Assembly: GCF_019399895.1 (NCBI RefSeq)
Contig: NC_091877.1
Coordinates: 2,232,001 to 2,296,000, forward strand
Length of the DNA stretch: 64,000 nucleotides
Direction: 5' to 3'
Origin: Cardiocondyla obscurior
Lineage: Eukaryota > Arthropoda > Insecta > Hymenoptera > Formicidae
Shown here: positions 12,915 through 24,900 of the stretch, piece after piece
Layout: each line of letters opens with the position of its first letter
How positions within the stretch are numbered: position 1 is the stretch's first letter
Translations under genes and position numbers: made by a program
Notes under the pieces: generated by a model
Told to the model about the DNA's origin: nothing
Seen by the model: only the letters and a program-made list of their open reading frames with translations
The model's database searches: none

Positions 12915-15900
12915 ATGTCGCGGCTGCTTTTTCGGCTATTCTCGACCGTTAGCCTCTGGGTGAATATCTGGTGCTGCCAAGCGATACTGCTGTACCCCGA
13001 GAATACCTTGTTTCAGGTATCAAAATTTACCGTAAATTTTTATAATGCGCGTATCTTATCTCTCGGAAAGAAGAACTTACTGTGGGGGCTATAACGTTTC
13101 ACTTTACTTTTATCGTTAGGACGCCCCGAGCGAAATTTTGTATTATTATTTACAGGCTCTTTACTTCGCCGAGCGCCGCGGGCATTTTTTTTTTTTTTTT
13201 TTAATACGCTTTTTATAAATGCTGTTCTGCAATTATTTTTTTGGATAAATAAGGATTTTAATTAAGTTGTAATATAAATTAGAAGCTCTATTTTTGCGCT
13301 TAATATTGATATATTTATATTAAATAAATCTTTGCGTATTAGTTTATTTTATAAATTTCACAGATTTTGACACGTGATAAAAAATTTTTGTATGTGCATG
13401 CGGGTCGAAAGAAATAGCGTTTCAATCAGAACAGTGGGGTATTAAAATGATATTTAGCTGTGCATATGGATTAATTGTCGAGAGCTTTTAATTTGTTCCC
13501 ACGGTTCGTTTAACAAAATACTACTATTGTCTTATTAAATATTTATATATCAATCGTCAGCATGCTAATTAATAAATCTAGCTCAATTCGATCGTAGATG
13601 AATTCCTATCTCTCCCTCTTTTTTATTTATTTTTTTTAAGAATATATTAATATTTTTGTTAAAAAGAAAAAAGCTACGAAATGTAATAATCTTAAATTAA
13701 ACTCAATATTCGGACACTTGGCTTAATTTAAAATATTAAAAAAAAAAAGAAAAGAAAAAAAAAACGAAACACGTAAATACGTTCGTTTTCGGACAGTCGC
13801 GTCATTTAGTTCGCAGTTTGAGTGCTTTTCTCAAGATGTAATCACGGAACATTTGCTCGACAGTTTACCATGGGTATCTCGATGCCGGTGGCGATGACGA
13901 AAAGGGGCGGCATCGCCTTCTCCTCGGGATTTCAACTCAACTACGCTCTACCGTGGAACTTGTCACAGCTCGAACCGATGATAATTCCCGCGAGACACAT
14001 CAGAGATCTCGATTTGCAGGAAACTTATGTCGCCATTGAGAATCTCTTGGACGAGTAAGTTGCGCTAATCACCCTCGCGCGTCTCTCCCCCTTTAAAGAG
14101 CTTCTCGCCGCGCGAAACGTACCCTTCCTTGGCCCCAGCGGAAAGTTCGACGAGAGAAAGCGTCGAAACGTTTACTCGGTCGCTTGCGTGCGCATTAATT
14201 AAATTTGTCGAGAGTGAAACGAGATGCGGTCGATGAAACTCCCGACGGATATATACCAGTGGTCTTAATTAGCGCGGCACTTAACGGCGCGCCATCGAGA
14301 TTGACCGAACGAGCGAGAGAGCTGCCCGCCCTCGTTATTTCTTTCCGTTATTCTTTTGTTCGCCCCCGTACACACGGCCTCCAAGAACAAGCGCGTAATT
14401 CCACTCGGCGTGTTTGCACAATGGACAGCCGAGGGAGAAGATTTGAATTTGGAATCGAGAGAACAAACGTCGCGCATTACTGCACCAAATTGCTCGATGA
14501 ATTAATAAACGTGACAGATGCGCGGCAAGTAGCTATGTTTCTAAATAATTAATTTTCTGCTTTGCTATCAGTCGTTTCCGTTTGTTCGAATCACATTTCT
14601 ACGTGACTGTACGCTATTTTTCTTTAATTTACACTTTTGTTAAGTCAGTAAACATTACTTTTTTAATTTTTTCAGTCTTTATAGAACAATAATTTATTAC
14701 CTCGGAGACGTTTTCATTAATTAAATTATTATTATTAAATTGAGAGGAAAAATAAAAGAGCGCGCAAGCGTACAGCGATTCTCAGTCCAGGTCGCGTGAA
14801 ATTCTACCAACTTTTGGTGATACAAAGGGCGTCTCCCTTCAGTCCGTATCATTCGCGCCTTCACTCTACGTAAGTGGGAATTGCCGTCCGCAGGATCAAA
14901 GGACGACAGGGGGTAAAGATGGCGACTCGAACATAAATTAATTGGAACATAAGGCAATTACTCCGCTGGGATGCAGCATAGCGCGCGCTGCTAGAACGTA
15001 CGTTATGGACGAAGAGAAATAATTGCTCTGAGAAATAATCGTGTATATAACAGTAATAAAATGCAGCGCAGCTCTTCGGACGTTTCCATCAGAATTATTG
15101 ACGTTGCGTCGGCACAGTAGATTTAAAGGAAAAATTTTTGATAGCTCTCTCTCTCTACATACAACCATCGCCAACGTTTATTTATTTGTTATATTTTTAA
15201 CATTTAATTTTCTTATCCTTTTTCTTTTTTTTTATTATTAAAAGCGCCGTGATAATGGTGAAATTAACTTCGTGCGAGGACTTTCTGCGGATTTCCATGA
15301 AAAACAGTCGTGAAAAAAAAATAGAAAAAGAGAAGTTGAGGTTTCTACTTTTCCATTGCTCGCGAAAAAAACTTAGTTGGTATTGGTGTTGCTTTGATAA
15401 AATTATCTCGGGCGTGGAATTAGAATAAGAAAGAACTGCGGGAACGGCGAAAGGAAGGAGAGAAAATGCTGCAGACGAACGAAACGTAAATAACCGCGTT
15501 GCAAAGTAAGATTCAATGTTGACTCTCCAGACACGGTTGGCGCGACGGCAGGCAGTGCCTTTTGAGGACCATCTGCGAGCTCGCGGAGACGCCTCTTCAC
15601 AGGAGCCAGCAGGATGTCCTCGGGGAAGTTATCCACCTAATTTTAACGTAAGTCAATTCTGACGTTTCCGGCACTCGCGCTTTGACTCGCCGCGAGCGAG
15701 ATCGATATACGCCCGTGCACTTCCGGAAACGAGATTTATCACCGGGCAAGAGGGTCGTGAGTAATGAATTCCCTTAGAAGTTTCTAACGGCTCTTTGACA
15801 GATTTGTTAAAAATAACACGGAAGCTTCACGGAAGAGTATATTCGCACGCAAATATACAGATCGTAAAACGTGAAGCGTAAGCGAGGGCGAAAATTCGCG

Positions 15901-17410
15901 CCCGTTGTAGAGGATTCTTCTCGCACTACGTAAAACTAAAAAGTTCGCCTTTTTATAGTCCATCGGGACTTTCAGAGCAGTTGGACCGAGTTGTACTTTT
16001 ATTATTTCGCAACGCCTCTCCTTTTCTTTCGCGTACGGACGGTTGATAATTAATAATAAATAAAACTATAATATTAATAAAATAATTTTTTTTTCTATAA
16101 CGATAAATCTCAACGCGTGAGATTTATCGTCGATTTTGAATTTTGCTATTTGCAGCAGGAGCAGTAAGAATGCGGGATAATGTCGGCGAAAGATCCGTCG
16201 AAATGTAAATACGCGCAGCGGGATCGCGGCTTACTGTTTCGGCACGATTGCGTGACTATGCGTACGCACAGCTGTCTAGACGACCGTAAAATCCGGCCCC
16301 TCGTGTTTGGCAGAATTCTAATTGAGAAGCGGTTGAGCAGCAGATGGCTGTTACATCATGTAAAATATTCGCCCGTACGCCGGTCGGTTGTAACAAGCCG
16401 TTCTGTAACCAGAAGCCACGAAATTTGCTATTCCAAACGCGGCCGCGTATGTTCGAAGGAAATTGCTGCCCGAGCTAACACCGGCGCGGTAATTACGCGA
16501 CTAAGTCTACCGTGCACATTAGGTTTCCCTGGCCGAAGTGTTTCGTCTTAGTTTTCGTCGGACATTGCTTTACAATACTTCTCCCCTGACCTCTGACCCC
16601 CGGAAACCTGACTTTCCGAAATAATCTAAGGAAAACGCTGCCCTCCGCGTCGAAGTAACTTCCCTCTTCGAGCTAAGCCTTAGTTGTCGAGTATATTTCA
16701 TTAATTAATGCCGACGAGCCATTAATTGCCGAGGATGCAAATTTCTGGAAACTCCGACGAATATCCGAAGTGTCTGCGCAGATTCATGCCGAGTCAATAA
16801 TTGTTAATATAAGCAGGATAAATTAGAATATTTTACACGCGGCCAGAATTTATTGAATATTATCGAATGGAAATTATAATTAAATTATATTTCAATATAA
16901 TACATATTAATTATTATGTTTATTACGTGCGCATTATTTCTTTTTTCTTTTTATTTTAAATAAAACATTGATGAAACCAGCTGTTCAAAAATCCGTGCCG
17001 TGATTAAAGTTTCATTAAAATGTTATTTCTATTTTCCATTAATTAGAAAACGTCCCGTTGCATAAATTCCACGTATTTTAAACGAAGAGGAAATGAATCG
17101 GTGCTTTAATCCAGTTTGTTAAAATAATAATCGATTAAAGTACAAGACGTTTCAAAAGGTATCGGGTAACGTCCGTCGCGGTCGAATAGTTTAAAGGGCG
17201 ACTGGGAAGTACTCGAAACGATTTAATCTGTATCTACTTCGTAGGCCTACGGAGGATTTGCCAGTGGCAATTAATTCCAGTCACCGGAGCGCCAACAAAT
17301 TATATCAGGAAGCCGAAAGACTGGGTAGGTCTGGCGGTGATTGCGTCTTAACGTATCCCGATTGCATCGAGTCGCCGTTGGAATCATTTACAGAAATTGT
17401 ATTCCATTAA
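12915..17410 (+). CDS. DM4/DM12 family secreted protein, gene 2 of array
   Basis: Four coding exons: 12915-13016, 13864-14054, 15531-15647 and 17245-17410 (stop TAA), 191 residues, intron phases 0, 2, 2. Exon 1 (residues 1-34) is a signal peptide followed at once by AILLYPENTLFQ, a short form of the family motif with no dibasic site before it. Exon 2 carries SSGFQLNYALPWNLSQ, the family '(Y/W)-x-L-P' region, again without a multibasic stretch. Exon 3 has the diagnostic GRQCLLRTICE. Exon 4 has LGRSGGDCVLTYPDC, which supplies the second cysteine pair. Donors include gtaagt twice. A polyadenylation hexamer lies 80 bases after the stop. The absence of both multibasic sites sets it apart from genes 1, 3, 5, 7 and 8. 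Function unknown; predicted secreted. Confidence 0.9.
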
Positions 17411-17489
17411 TTAATCAAATCCCCCTTCGTTCCCTTCAAAATTATTACACATTCCAATTATGTTATAATTATGTAATTTTGTAATGTTC

Positions 17490-17495
17490 AATAAA
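17490..17495 (+). terminator. Polyadenylation signal of gene 2
   Basis: AATAAA 80 bases downstream of the gene 2 stop codon, a normal distance for an insect 3' UTR. A T/G-rich stretch follows. Seen directly; use as the cleavage signal is inferred. Confidence 0.6.
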
Positions 17496-18231
17496 TGTCT
17501 TTACGCATAAAACGGTGGTGTTTTCTTAATAAAATTGCACTCTTAAAAAACTACATAAGATATTTTAAATAATTACGTTTCTCAATTATTTAATAAAAAA
17601 AAAACATTATTTGCGAATCAAATGCTACTATCTATACCAACGTGTAGAAATTTTTTGTTCGAGAAACGACTATGAATAACGTCTATTGGCTCGATGCGAC
17701 GATCGAGTGACCGTGTTTTGCCGCAACCTCGCGAAACGCGGGATGGGGAGGGTGCTAAGTAAATTTCGTTGTCGGGTCTCGCCGTAAGATAGCTTGAAGA
17801 GCGATATACGACGTTCGATTTCTTCTTTCCTACGTGTCTGCCAGGAGTCTTTATCTGGATTCGTAAATACCGTGCATCGCGCCTCACTTCGCCCCTTTTC
17901 CTCACCGTTTTCCGCAACCTTCGGCCTTATCCTCCCTTCCGCCCTTTTTCGTGACCCACATCCTTCGACGTCTTTTCCTTCCGCGTGTCTCGCATCATTG
18001 AAAAAGTTACGTTATTTGGAACTTGATGCACGGGCACGAAGGCGCGCGCGAGAGACGGAGCGGATGCTGTAACTTCTCCGCTGGACGATGATGGAGCACG
18101 CCTAGTCACGCACTTTTGCATGTCGGCCGCGCACGTGCCCTGAGTACTTTAGAATCGACGAAAAGTGAACCTATAATGTTGACTCTCGCGACGATTTAAA
18201 GCTAATTTTTGTTAGCGAGTTTATTTTTTTT

Positions 18232-18254
18232 ATTAATTAATTAATTAATTAATT
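18232..18254. repeat. ATTA tetranucleotide microsatellite
   Basis: About six tandem copies of ATTA/TTAA between genes 2 and 3, flanked by T runs. Confidence 0.8.
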
Positions 18255-21200
18255 TTTTTCTTAACTATAGTTTTTGAAGTTTCAGGACGAATTTTTGCAA
18301 GAAACTTATTTTTAATTAAATAACATAATTTATCCGTCGAGGATGTGGTCACTCGTACAAAATTTGCGAGATGGCCCAACGTCGTTTTAATCTCCCTTTA
18401 CCCTTCGCATTTTCGGAGATCGCTCTGCGTTCCTAGTGTTAAACACATTGTACTGCACTCCTGGGATTAACAGTTACACGCGCGATAATAGCATAATGTT
18501 ACAATAGAATTACGCACTAGAGGATTACGTGGTTTAATTAATTAAACAATCAGCCATTTGCAGGTAACGATATGTTACAATTAAAAAAACAGAAAAAAAA
18601 AGAGAGACAAAAAAGACGAATAGCGTGAGCTACACATCCATCTTGCTCTCCATTTCTCTGCTGAAAGAATAGACTTTTCTCCGTTTATATTATCCAATTT
18701 TTCGCTCGGCCACTTTATTGTCTCCCGTTTCCGTCTTCATTTATCTACTCTCGGCCAACTTTCTCCCTCTAATTTTTATTCGTTTGCGCTCGAAACTTCG
18801 TCCCGGTTGTCCCTCTTCCTCCCGCGCGAAAAAGAACCTCAAGTGTCAAGTATCGGTAATAAGATTACTCGCGTTATTTCGCGCGGCGCGGCGCATTACA
18901 TAGTTTCATTATAGCGCATCAATTAAAACTTCGCAAGTCATTAACTCGCGGAGATTCACCCTCGACGTATAGTACAGGAACGACCGCCTTCTCTATTTAG
19001 TCCCATCGATTTACGCTCCCCCTCTTTTCTTTTCGACCTCATCTTCATTTATATCAACCGACTTCTCGCTCGCTCCCTCGAGCTCCTATTCCACGCGCGT
19101 TACACGTCTCAGGTTCTACACACTAGGTTTTCCCTCCCTTTCTCGGACCACCCCTACCGTTGTGTTTTCCCTTCAAAGCACGAGCGTGTAATCTTCTTGT
19201 TCCAAAACTTGTTCCGCGCGACGCCTCTTATCCGAAACTTGTCGCGGGCACTCTCACCTGTGGGAGGGGGAGAGAGGTAGCGACAACTTTCTGCAAACAG
19301 TGATTACAAAGGCAGAACTGACAAACATTTACAGCGTAAGAGATGCTGGGAGCGGTAGATTGTCATCTATCTCGCGACGTTATCAAATTGCTACTTTCCG
19401 CGCGTGATTTTGCCTCTATTGTTCGGATCGCGCATGGCTTTCGTCGTTTACTTCAACTGCCGTTACAATTTTAGGTATTCCACGTTCTCTATACGCGCTG
19501 CATCACGCTCGTCACGCGTAGGTAATAAGATTTCATTCCAAGCGAGTGAAAAATAAAAAAGAGGGAGCATGAAGTAATCTCCGTAACAATGATTAATTAT
19601 GTCTGATATTATGAGTGTGACTTAATGTGTTTGTATATGCAAAAAAAAAAGACAAAAAAAAACGAAATTAAATCCAGCGTAAGTAGATAAAATATAATTC
19701 AACCGAAGTTTTATTCATCTTCACCGTGAAGATAATTTAATTCTTATTGGAAATAATTACAAAACTTTTTAACCGCGATAAATAATTATTTATTTTACTT
19801 GTAAGTTCCGTGATAATTATTTGAAATACTATTTGCAAAACTGCTCTTTCGAGAATCAATTATTGAAGAAGTATATAACATGCTTTCGACTAGCGAACGG
19901 ATTGGTAAAGTTTTCAGAAGCGTTAACCGTTAATTTCAAGAATGTCTCGGAGCCTCTTCCGGTCGCGACTCTCTGCGAGCGCCAAATTATTTGAGCATGC
20001 TTGACCATAATTCATCGCAGGTGTCGACTCGCTGAGCAAGCAATTCGTGCGGCTCTACGAATTTACGTTAATTTCCACGAGGTAGGCCACGTGCGCCGAC
20101 AGGAGTTCCGAAACGGGCAAGTAGAAACGGTCGGTTAAAGTCAGACAAGCGTGCGTATGCACCACTCCTGCAGCGAGTTTACTGTGCTCTCGGTCGTAAG
20201 ATTAAAGGTACGCTCGCGCTTTAGATGAAACACGTGTCGCTATAAATTTCCTTACAAATTCGATTACGGTACTAAAACGCTTTCTATATTGTTTCCCAAA
20301 TTAATATCAACTCGACACTTTTGATTCTCGTTTTATATTATGCATTTCGTTAAATGTCTAAGAGCCACGTTGATACTCGCTTGTTATCGCAACAAAATCC
20401 GTACGTTTTTAAACGCCGCACGGTCCCCGATAAATTCTGTTAGGGAATACGAAAGAGGATCCGCTCTTTCCGTCGGACGGTATGCGATTTAAGTTTACGT
20501 ATTCGCGCGCAAATAAACGTAAGCAAGGTTTTGATGCAAAGTGCCGTATTACTTGGCGCGAAGTGAGCTCAAAGGGAGAAGCTCGGCGAATCCGTGAGGA
20601 CGAGGGTCTCCCTTCGGGCGATACCAGAAAACTTTTCCGGGTGCTAGGCATTAGAGTTATTTACCGCGGGAAGCTCCATTTTTGGTGGCGGGTACTCACC
20701 GCCGTGTGAAGGCAACGCGATACTTATACAGGGCCGACCATAAAGGCCGCCCATAAATTGCACCCTTGATAAAAGTAGCTATATTTAACGCCGGCCACCC
20801 GTGGGGTACACCTGAATACGAATTCATTCGTCCTGACAGTGGCAGCGTACATTTTATCTGCAGAATACGACGCGAGTTCAAGAATCGCGCGCCCGGCTCG
20901 GGATTACGGAATATTTGTGCCTCCATTGTGCGTCTCGGTTCTTATTTTCCGTAGACTTTAACGGGCTTCAGCTCCGGGCGCGGGGTGACATTACGACGGT
21001 CGTGAAATATGAAAATTATTGCAAACTGGATTTTCTCTTTTAATTTTATTTACCGTACTTCTAGCCGTACAAATTTCCCCTCGTGTAAGTTTCTTTTCTT
21101 TTCTTTTTTCCTCCCCGCGCGTAAATTAGTCGCCCGTAAACAAGACATTGATTTATTTACCGCAAATGAGATTAAATGAATATTAATTAGGATAACGCGT

Positions 21201-21965
21201 TTATAAGTATATTTTTCGTTTACTTTCACTTCGTGATTAATAACGCGTTGCGCACTTGTATATTATATTTCATTCAATAATTAAAGCTTAGACGAATAAA
21301 AAGGAAATTTGTATTTTAATTGCTAATTTTTATTATTAACGATAGAAACTTTGAAATATAAAAATTTAAATAAAAAAAATGTAACTATACGAGTTTACGT
21401 AACGGCAATAAAATTTTTTCTTTTTTATCGCGCTACTTCGTTGTGATATAATTTTACTTTTATTTTTCGTATGCACGTGATTAATATGTAATATGGATTT
21501 TTAATGAGCTACGCTGCGTCTCAAAGAGACTAAAAGTAGAAGTGATGCAATTCAGAATAACAGGGATGTTTTGAATAATGTTTTCCATGGGGAGAAAAAA
21601 AAAGTGGCCAATTTTTAGACAAAAGTATGCGTCATAAATACCGAATGTAAAACTCCGAACAAAGTACCTTTTTGACGAGAAATGTGCGGGCGGTTGTTCG
21701 CTTCGACCACCAAAAAAGCTGTTATTGAAAACTGTTCCGTACACAAAACTGTCCCGGTTTCTTTGTTTAAACTATATTTTTCTCGGATATACTTTCGCGC
21801 CGCTATTAAAAATATGCAAAGCTTAATTACGTAAAAGAATTTCTAATTAAATATAACCCGTAATTCGTAAGATTAGATAAATATGGAGAGTTTTGTAAGG
21901 TATACGTTATATACTTATCGAAATAAATCGCATTATATTTCCTTTATTAGTTTCATCAGTTCCTA

Positions 21966-24900
21966 ATGGTGAGAAAGATGTTTCTGCTCAGTTTTCTCTT
22001 ATTAAATTGTTGGGGAAGTAAGAGTCTTACATCTAGACCGAGAAGACAGATATTGTACTCGCCGCCAATTGTCTACCCATACGGAGGAACGTTCAAGGTA
22101 TTTTTAAACATTTTCTGTCTTCGGAAATTATCACTTTTTTTTTTCTTTTCAATATACACTGCAACACCGCTCCATTGATTTTAATTTTATCGCGCCAAGT
22201 TTCTCGTTTCGAAATAGTCGAGAATTTCTGATTAGCTTGGAAACTAATTTTTCAAGTACTTCTTGCTGCGCGTATATTTGCAAAATTTTCCGTGCCTGAA
22301 TATTTCCCGCCAAGAAGACACGCTAATTACGATTCTTACAACGTAATATCTCGCCGGGTCTCTTCGTGAAAATGCAAAATCCTACCTCGAAGTAAATATC
22401 TTTCATCTAATGAACCAATGACATTTTTATTTTTACCCACGCCCGAGTGGAAATTCATTTAGCTATTCTGATTTTGCAAGCAAGTGATTAGATCGCGCAG
22501 ATTACATGTATTCCTTAGCTGTCGTTAGCTTGGGTCATAAATTGTAAGGAAATATTCGTTAAACAACAAATTTAGTGACTAACTGTTCAGCTCTCAAAGT
22601 ATAAGATTCAAACAATAAGTAATTTTTATACGTCATCGTGACACTCTTTAAATAATATATTTATTCTACCCAGCTTAATTAATACGCTGCAATTGAAATC
22701 ATTTCGAAGATAAAATCCGCAGGTGCATTGAATTTTCTTTAACGCAATTTCACGGTGCCGGTAACAATGCTGCTGGTGTCTTCGACAGTATGAAAAGCGA
22801 AGGAACAAATTTAAATGGCGGGGACGGTTCTCGGCTCTCGCCACAGAACGCCATTGATAATTAACTGCAGTTTTATCTGCGGTCCGGCCTTAAATCCTCT
22901 AATTAAATTGGAAAACTCTTGCTGTGCAGTTTTCGCAATTGGATGAGACGATTCGATATCACGCTGGGTTGTTTGTCTTCGTTTTCGCTGGTTCTACGAG
23001 ATATTCTCGGTTATTGGTGTTATCTCTGTCTCTTTCCTTTCTTTCACCTTTCCTCTTTTTTTTTTTTTTTTACAGAAATGAAAACTTAGGAGAAATTAAA
23101 CGAAAACTCTCAATGAAGTATCTAATCAGCGTGTAAATAAGTGCTTTTAAAATTAAAGGGGTAATCAGAAATGAGAGAATATTAGTACTTTCTCTTCACT
23201 TTCTCGTTTCGAGCTTTACCGTACGATTATAGGAACTGATGATTATTAGTTTAAAATTAGAATTAAATAATGTATCTACAAATTATGTTTACGAGCTTTT
23301 GTAACTCTAGCAGATAATAGAAATTTTTTTTTTAATTAAAGTATTCAGTTGAAAGCGATCAAAAGTCATTATTTTATGCTCTTCGACATTTTATATTTAC
23401 AAATTAAAATTTACGTAAAAAAAAAAAAAAAAAAAACAAAGGTGATGATAAAAAATGAAATACATAGGATAGGAGAAAAGATTTCGACAGTTCGAACCCT
23501 CGTTGGGCAACGTCCGTTTTATCACTTTTCGCGGGAACGAAAATAAAAAAAAAAGTTTTCAAAAAATACAAGTGCGCGAGGAATAAAATTCGATTTGCAC
23601 GACCGATTCGATTCGCGCGTGTGAAAGAGTGCCGAAACACAGGGCGGCCTAGCATACGTGCAAACGAACGAGGCAAAACGAACGTGACGTCACGATCGTT
23701 CGCGTTACAACACGGGACGCAGTCAATTGTGCTCTTCAAAAAGTCGAAAAGACTTGGACTCTTTAATCCGAGAAGCGGCGCGATAATAGTAAATATTTGA
23801 CTGTTTGCCTTTTAAAACGCCGGCAGCCAAAGGGGAAGAGAGCGGAATTGGGCGCGTTTCGGGTCATCGCACGTGCAAACTGTGCGGAGGAAATTATGTC
23901 GAGGTTTGATTGTGATTCGTCGCAGGGGAGCGAGCGGTGAAGACGAGAAAAAGACGAGGCGCGCCTCTTTCCCTCGCGGTATTACTTCCCGCAGTAATTT
24001 CGCTTTTCGCTAACTGCATCGTTGATAAAGCGCAGCTTGAATATATTTCACAATTGGCTCCCGTTATTATGCGCTACGGTACTACGATATTGGATTACGC
24101 GGTGTGTCTGTTAAATACCACGAGCAAAGCTCGCTCCGGAGAAGGTTGGTACCGTGCCGTCGGCGCAGACGAGACGACGCTTACACGCGTTTCTTTTTTG
24201 AGATTGCCAGCGCCGGGGCGCTTTAACAAATGTGCAATATCCGTAACAGCGGTAAATTCCCAGGTAAACATTTGGAATTACAAAGCTCGGGCTAGGATCG
24301 CTGAGAGTTGCCTTCGGGATTCCTAATGTAAATACGTTCCGAAAATGCAATAGGCGGAGAAAACAAGACGCCAACTGTGAGCGGCGGCGCGCCTCGCCGT
24401 CCTTCCGGCGGCCAGATATTTAGAATGGGATATCGATCTCCCTCGCTTCCGATAAGTAAAGGACAGCCGGGTCCATTCCCCGTGAGAGGACACGACGTCA
24501 GATTCCTGTCGTAGCATCCGGGTCGCGGCATAACGGAAATATCGCGCGGCTGGACGTAGCGGCGAATAACGCGAGAAATCAGTTGAAGTGGAAGACGAAG
24601 CGATTCGAGGTTAAACATTGAAGTTCACGATAATCTTCTTCTTTAAACGAGGCGGACGTAAATGATAAAAGTAAATACGCCTGGTCGTGCCCGTACGTAA
24701 AATAGCTTTCAAGCGGACATTTTAACACGGGCCAATTATATATCTAGTACGAAATAATATTTTACCTGCGCGAATTAAATGTTTTATTTAGCGTTTATTA
24801 AATTACGCATGTAATACCCTCGCCCGTATATTTTCATAACGTTTCTCGAGTATCGCAGGCGTAAAGAGTTAATGTAAATAAATTGGTGAGCGTCTTGGCG

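Larger units (their letters stand above)
17411..21965. other. Intergenic gap between genes 2 and 3 (4.6 kb)
   Basis: No supported gene. It contains the polyadenylation signal of gene 2, an ATTA tetranucleotide repeat at 18232-18254, pyrimidine-rich stretches around 18640-19160 and several chance open frames on both strands (for example 17794-18072 and 20409-20651). None of these has a recognisable motif or paired splice sites. Confidence 0.5.

Noticed and set aside
23937..24326. 129-codon frame with a signal-like start in intron 1 of gene 3
   Set aside because: Apart from a basic, hydrophobic N-terminus there is no recognisable motif, and a chance frame of this length is plausible in a 4.3 kb intron.
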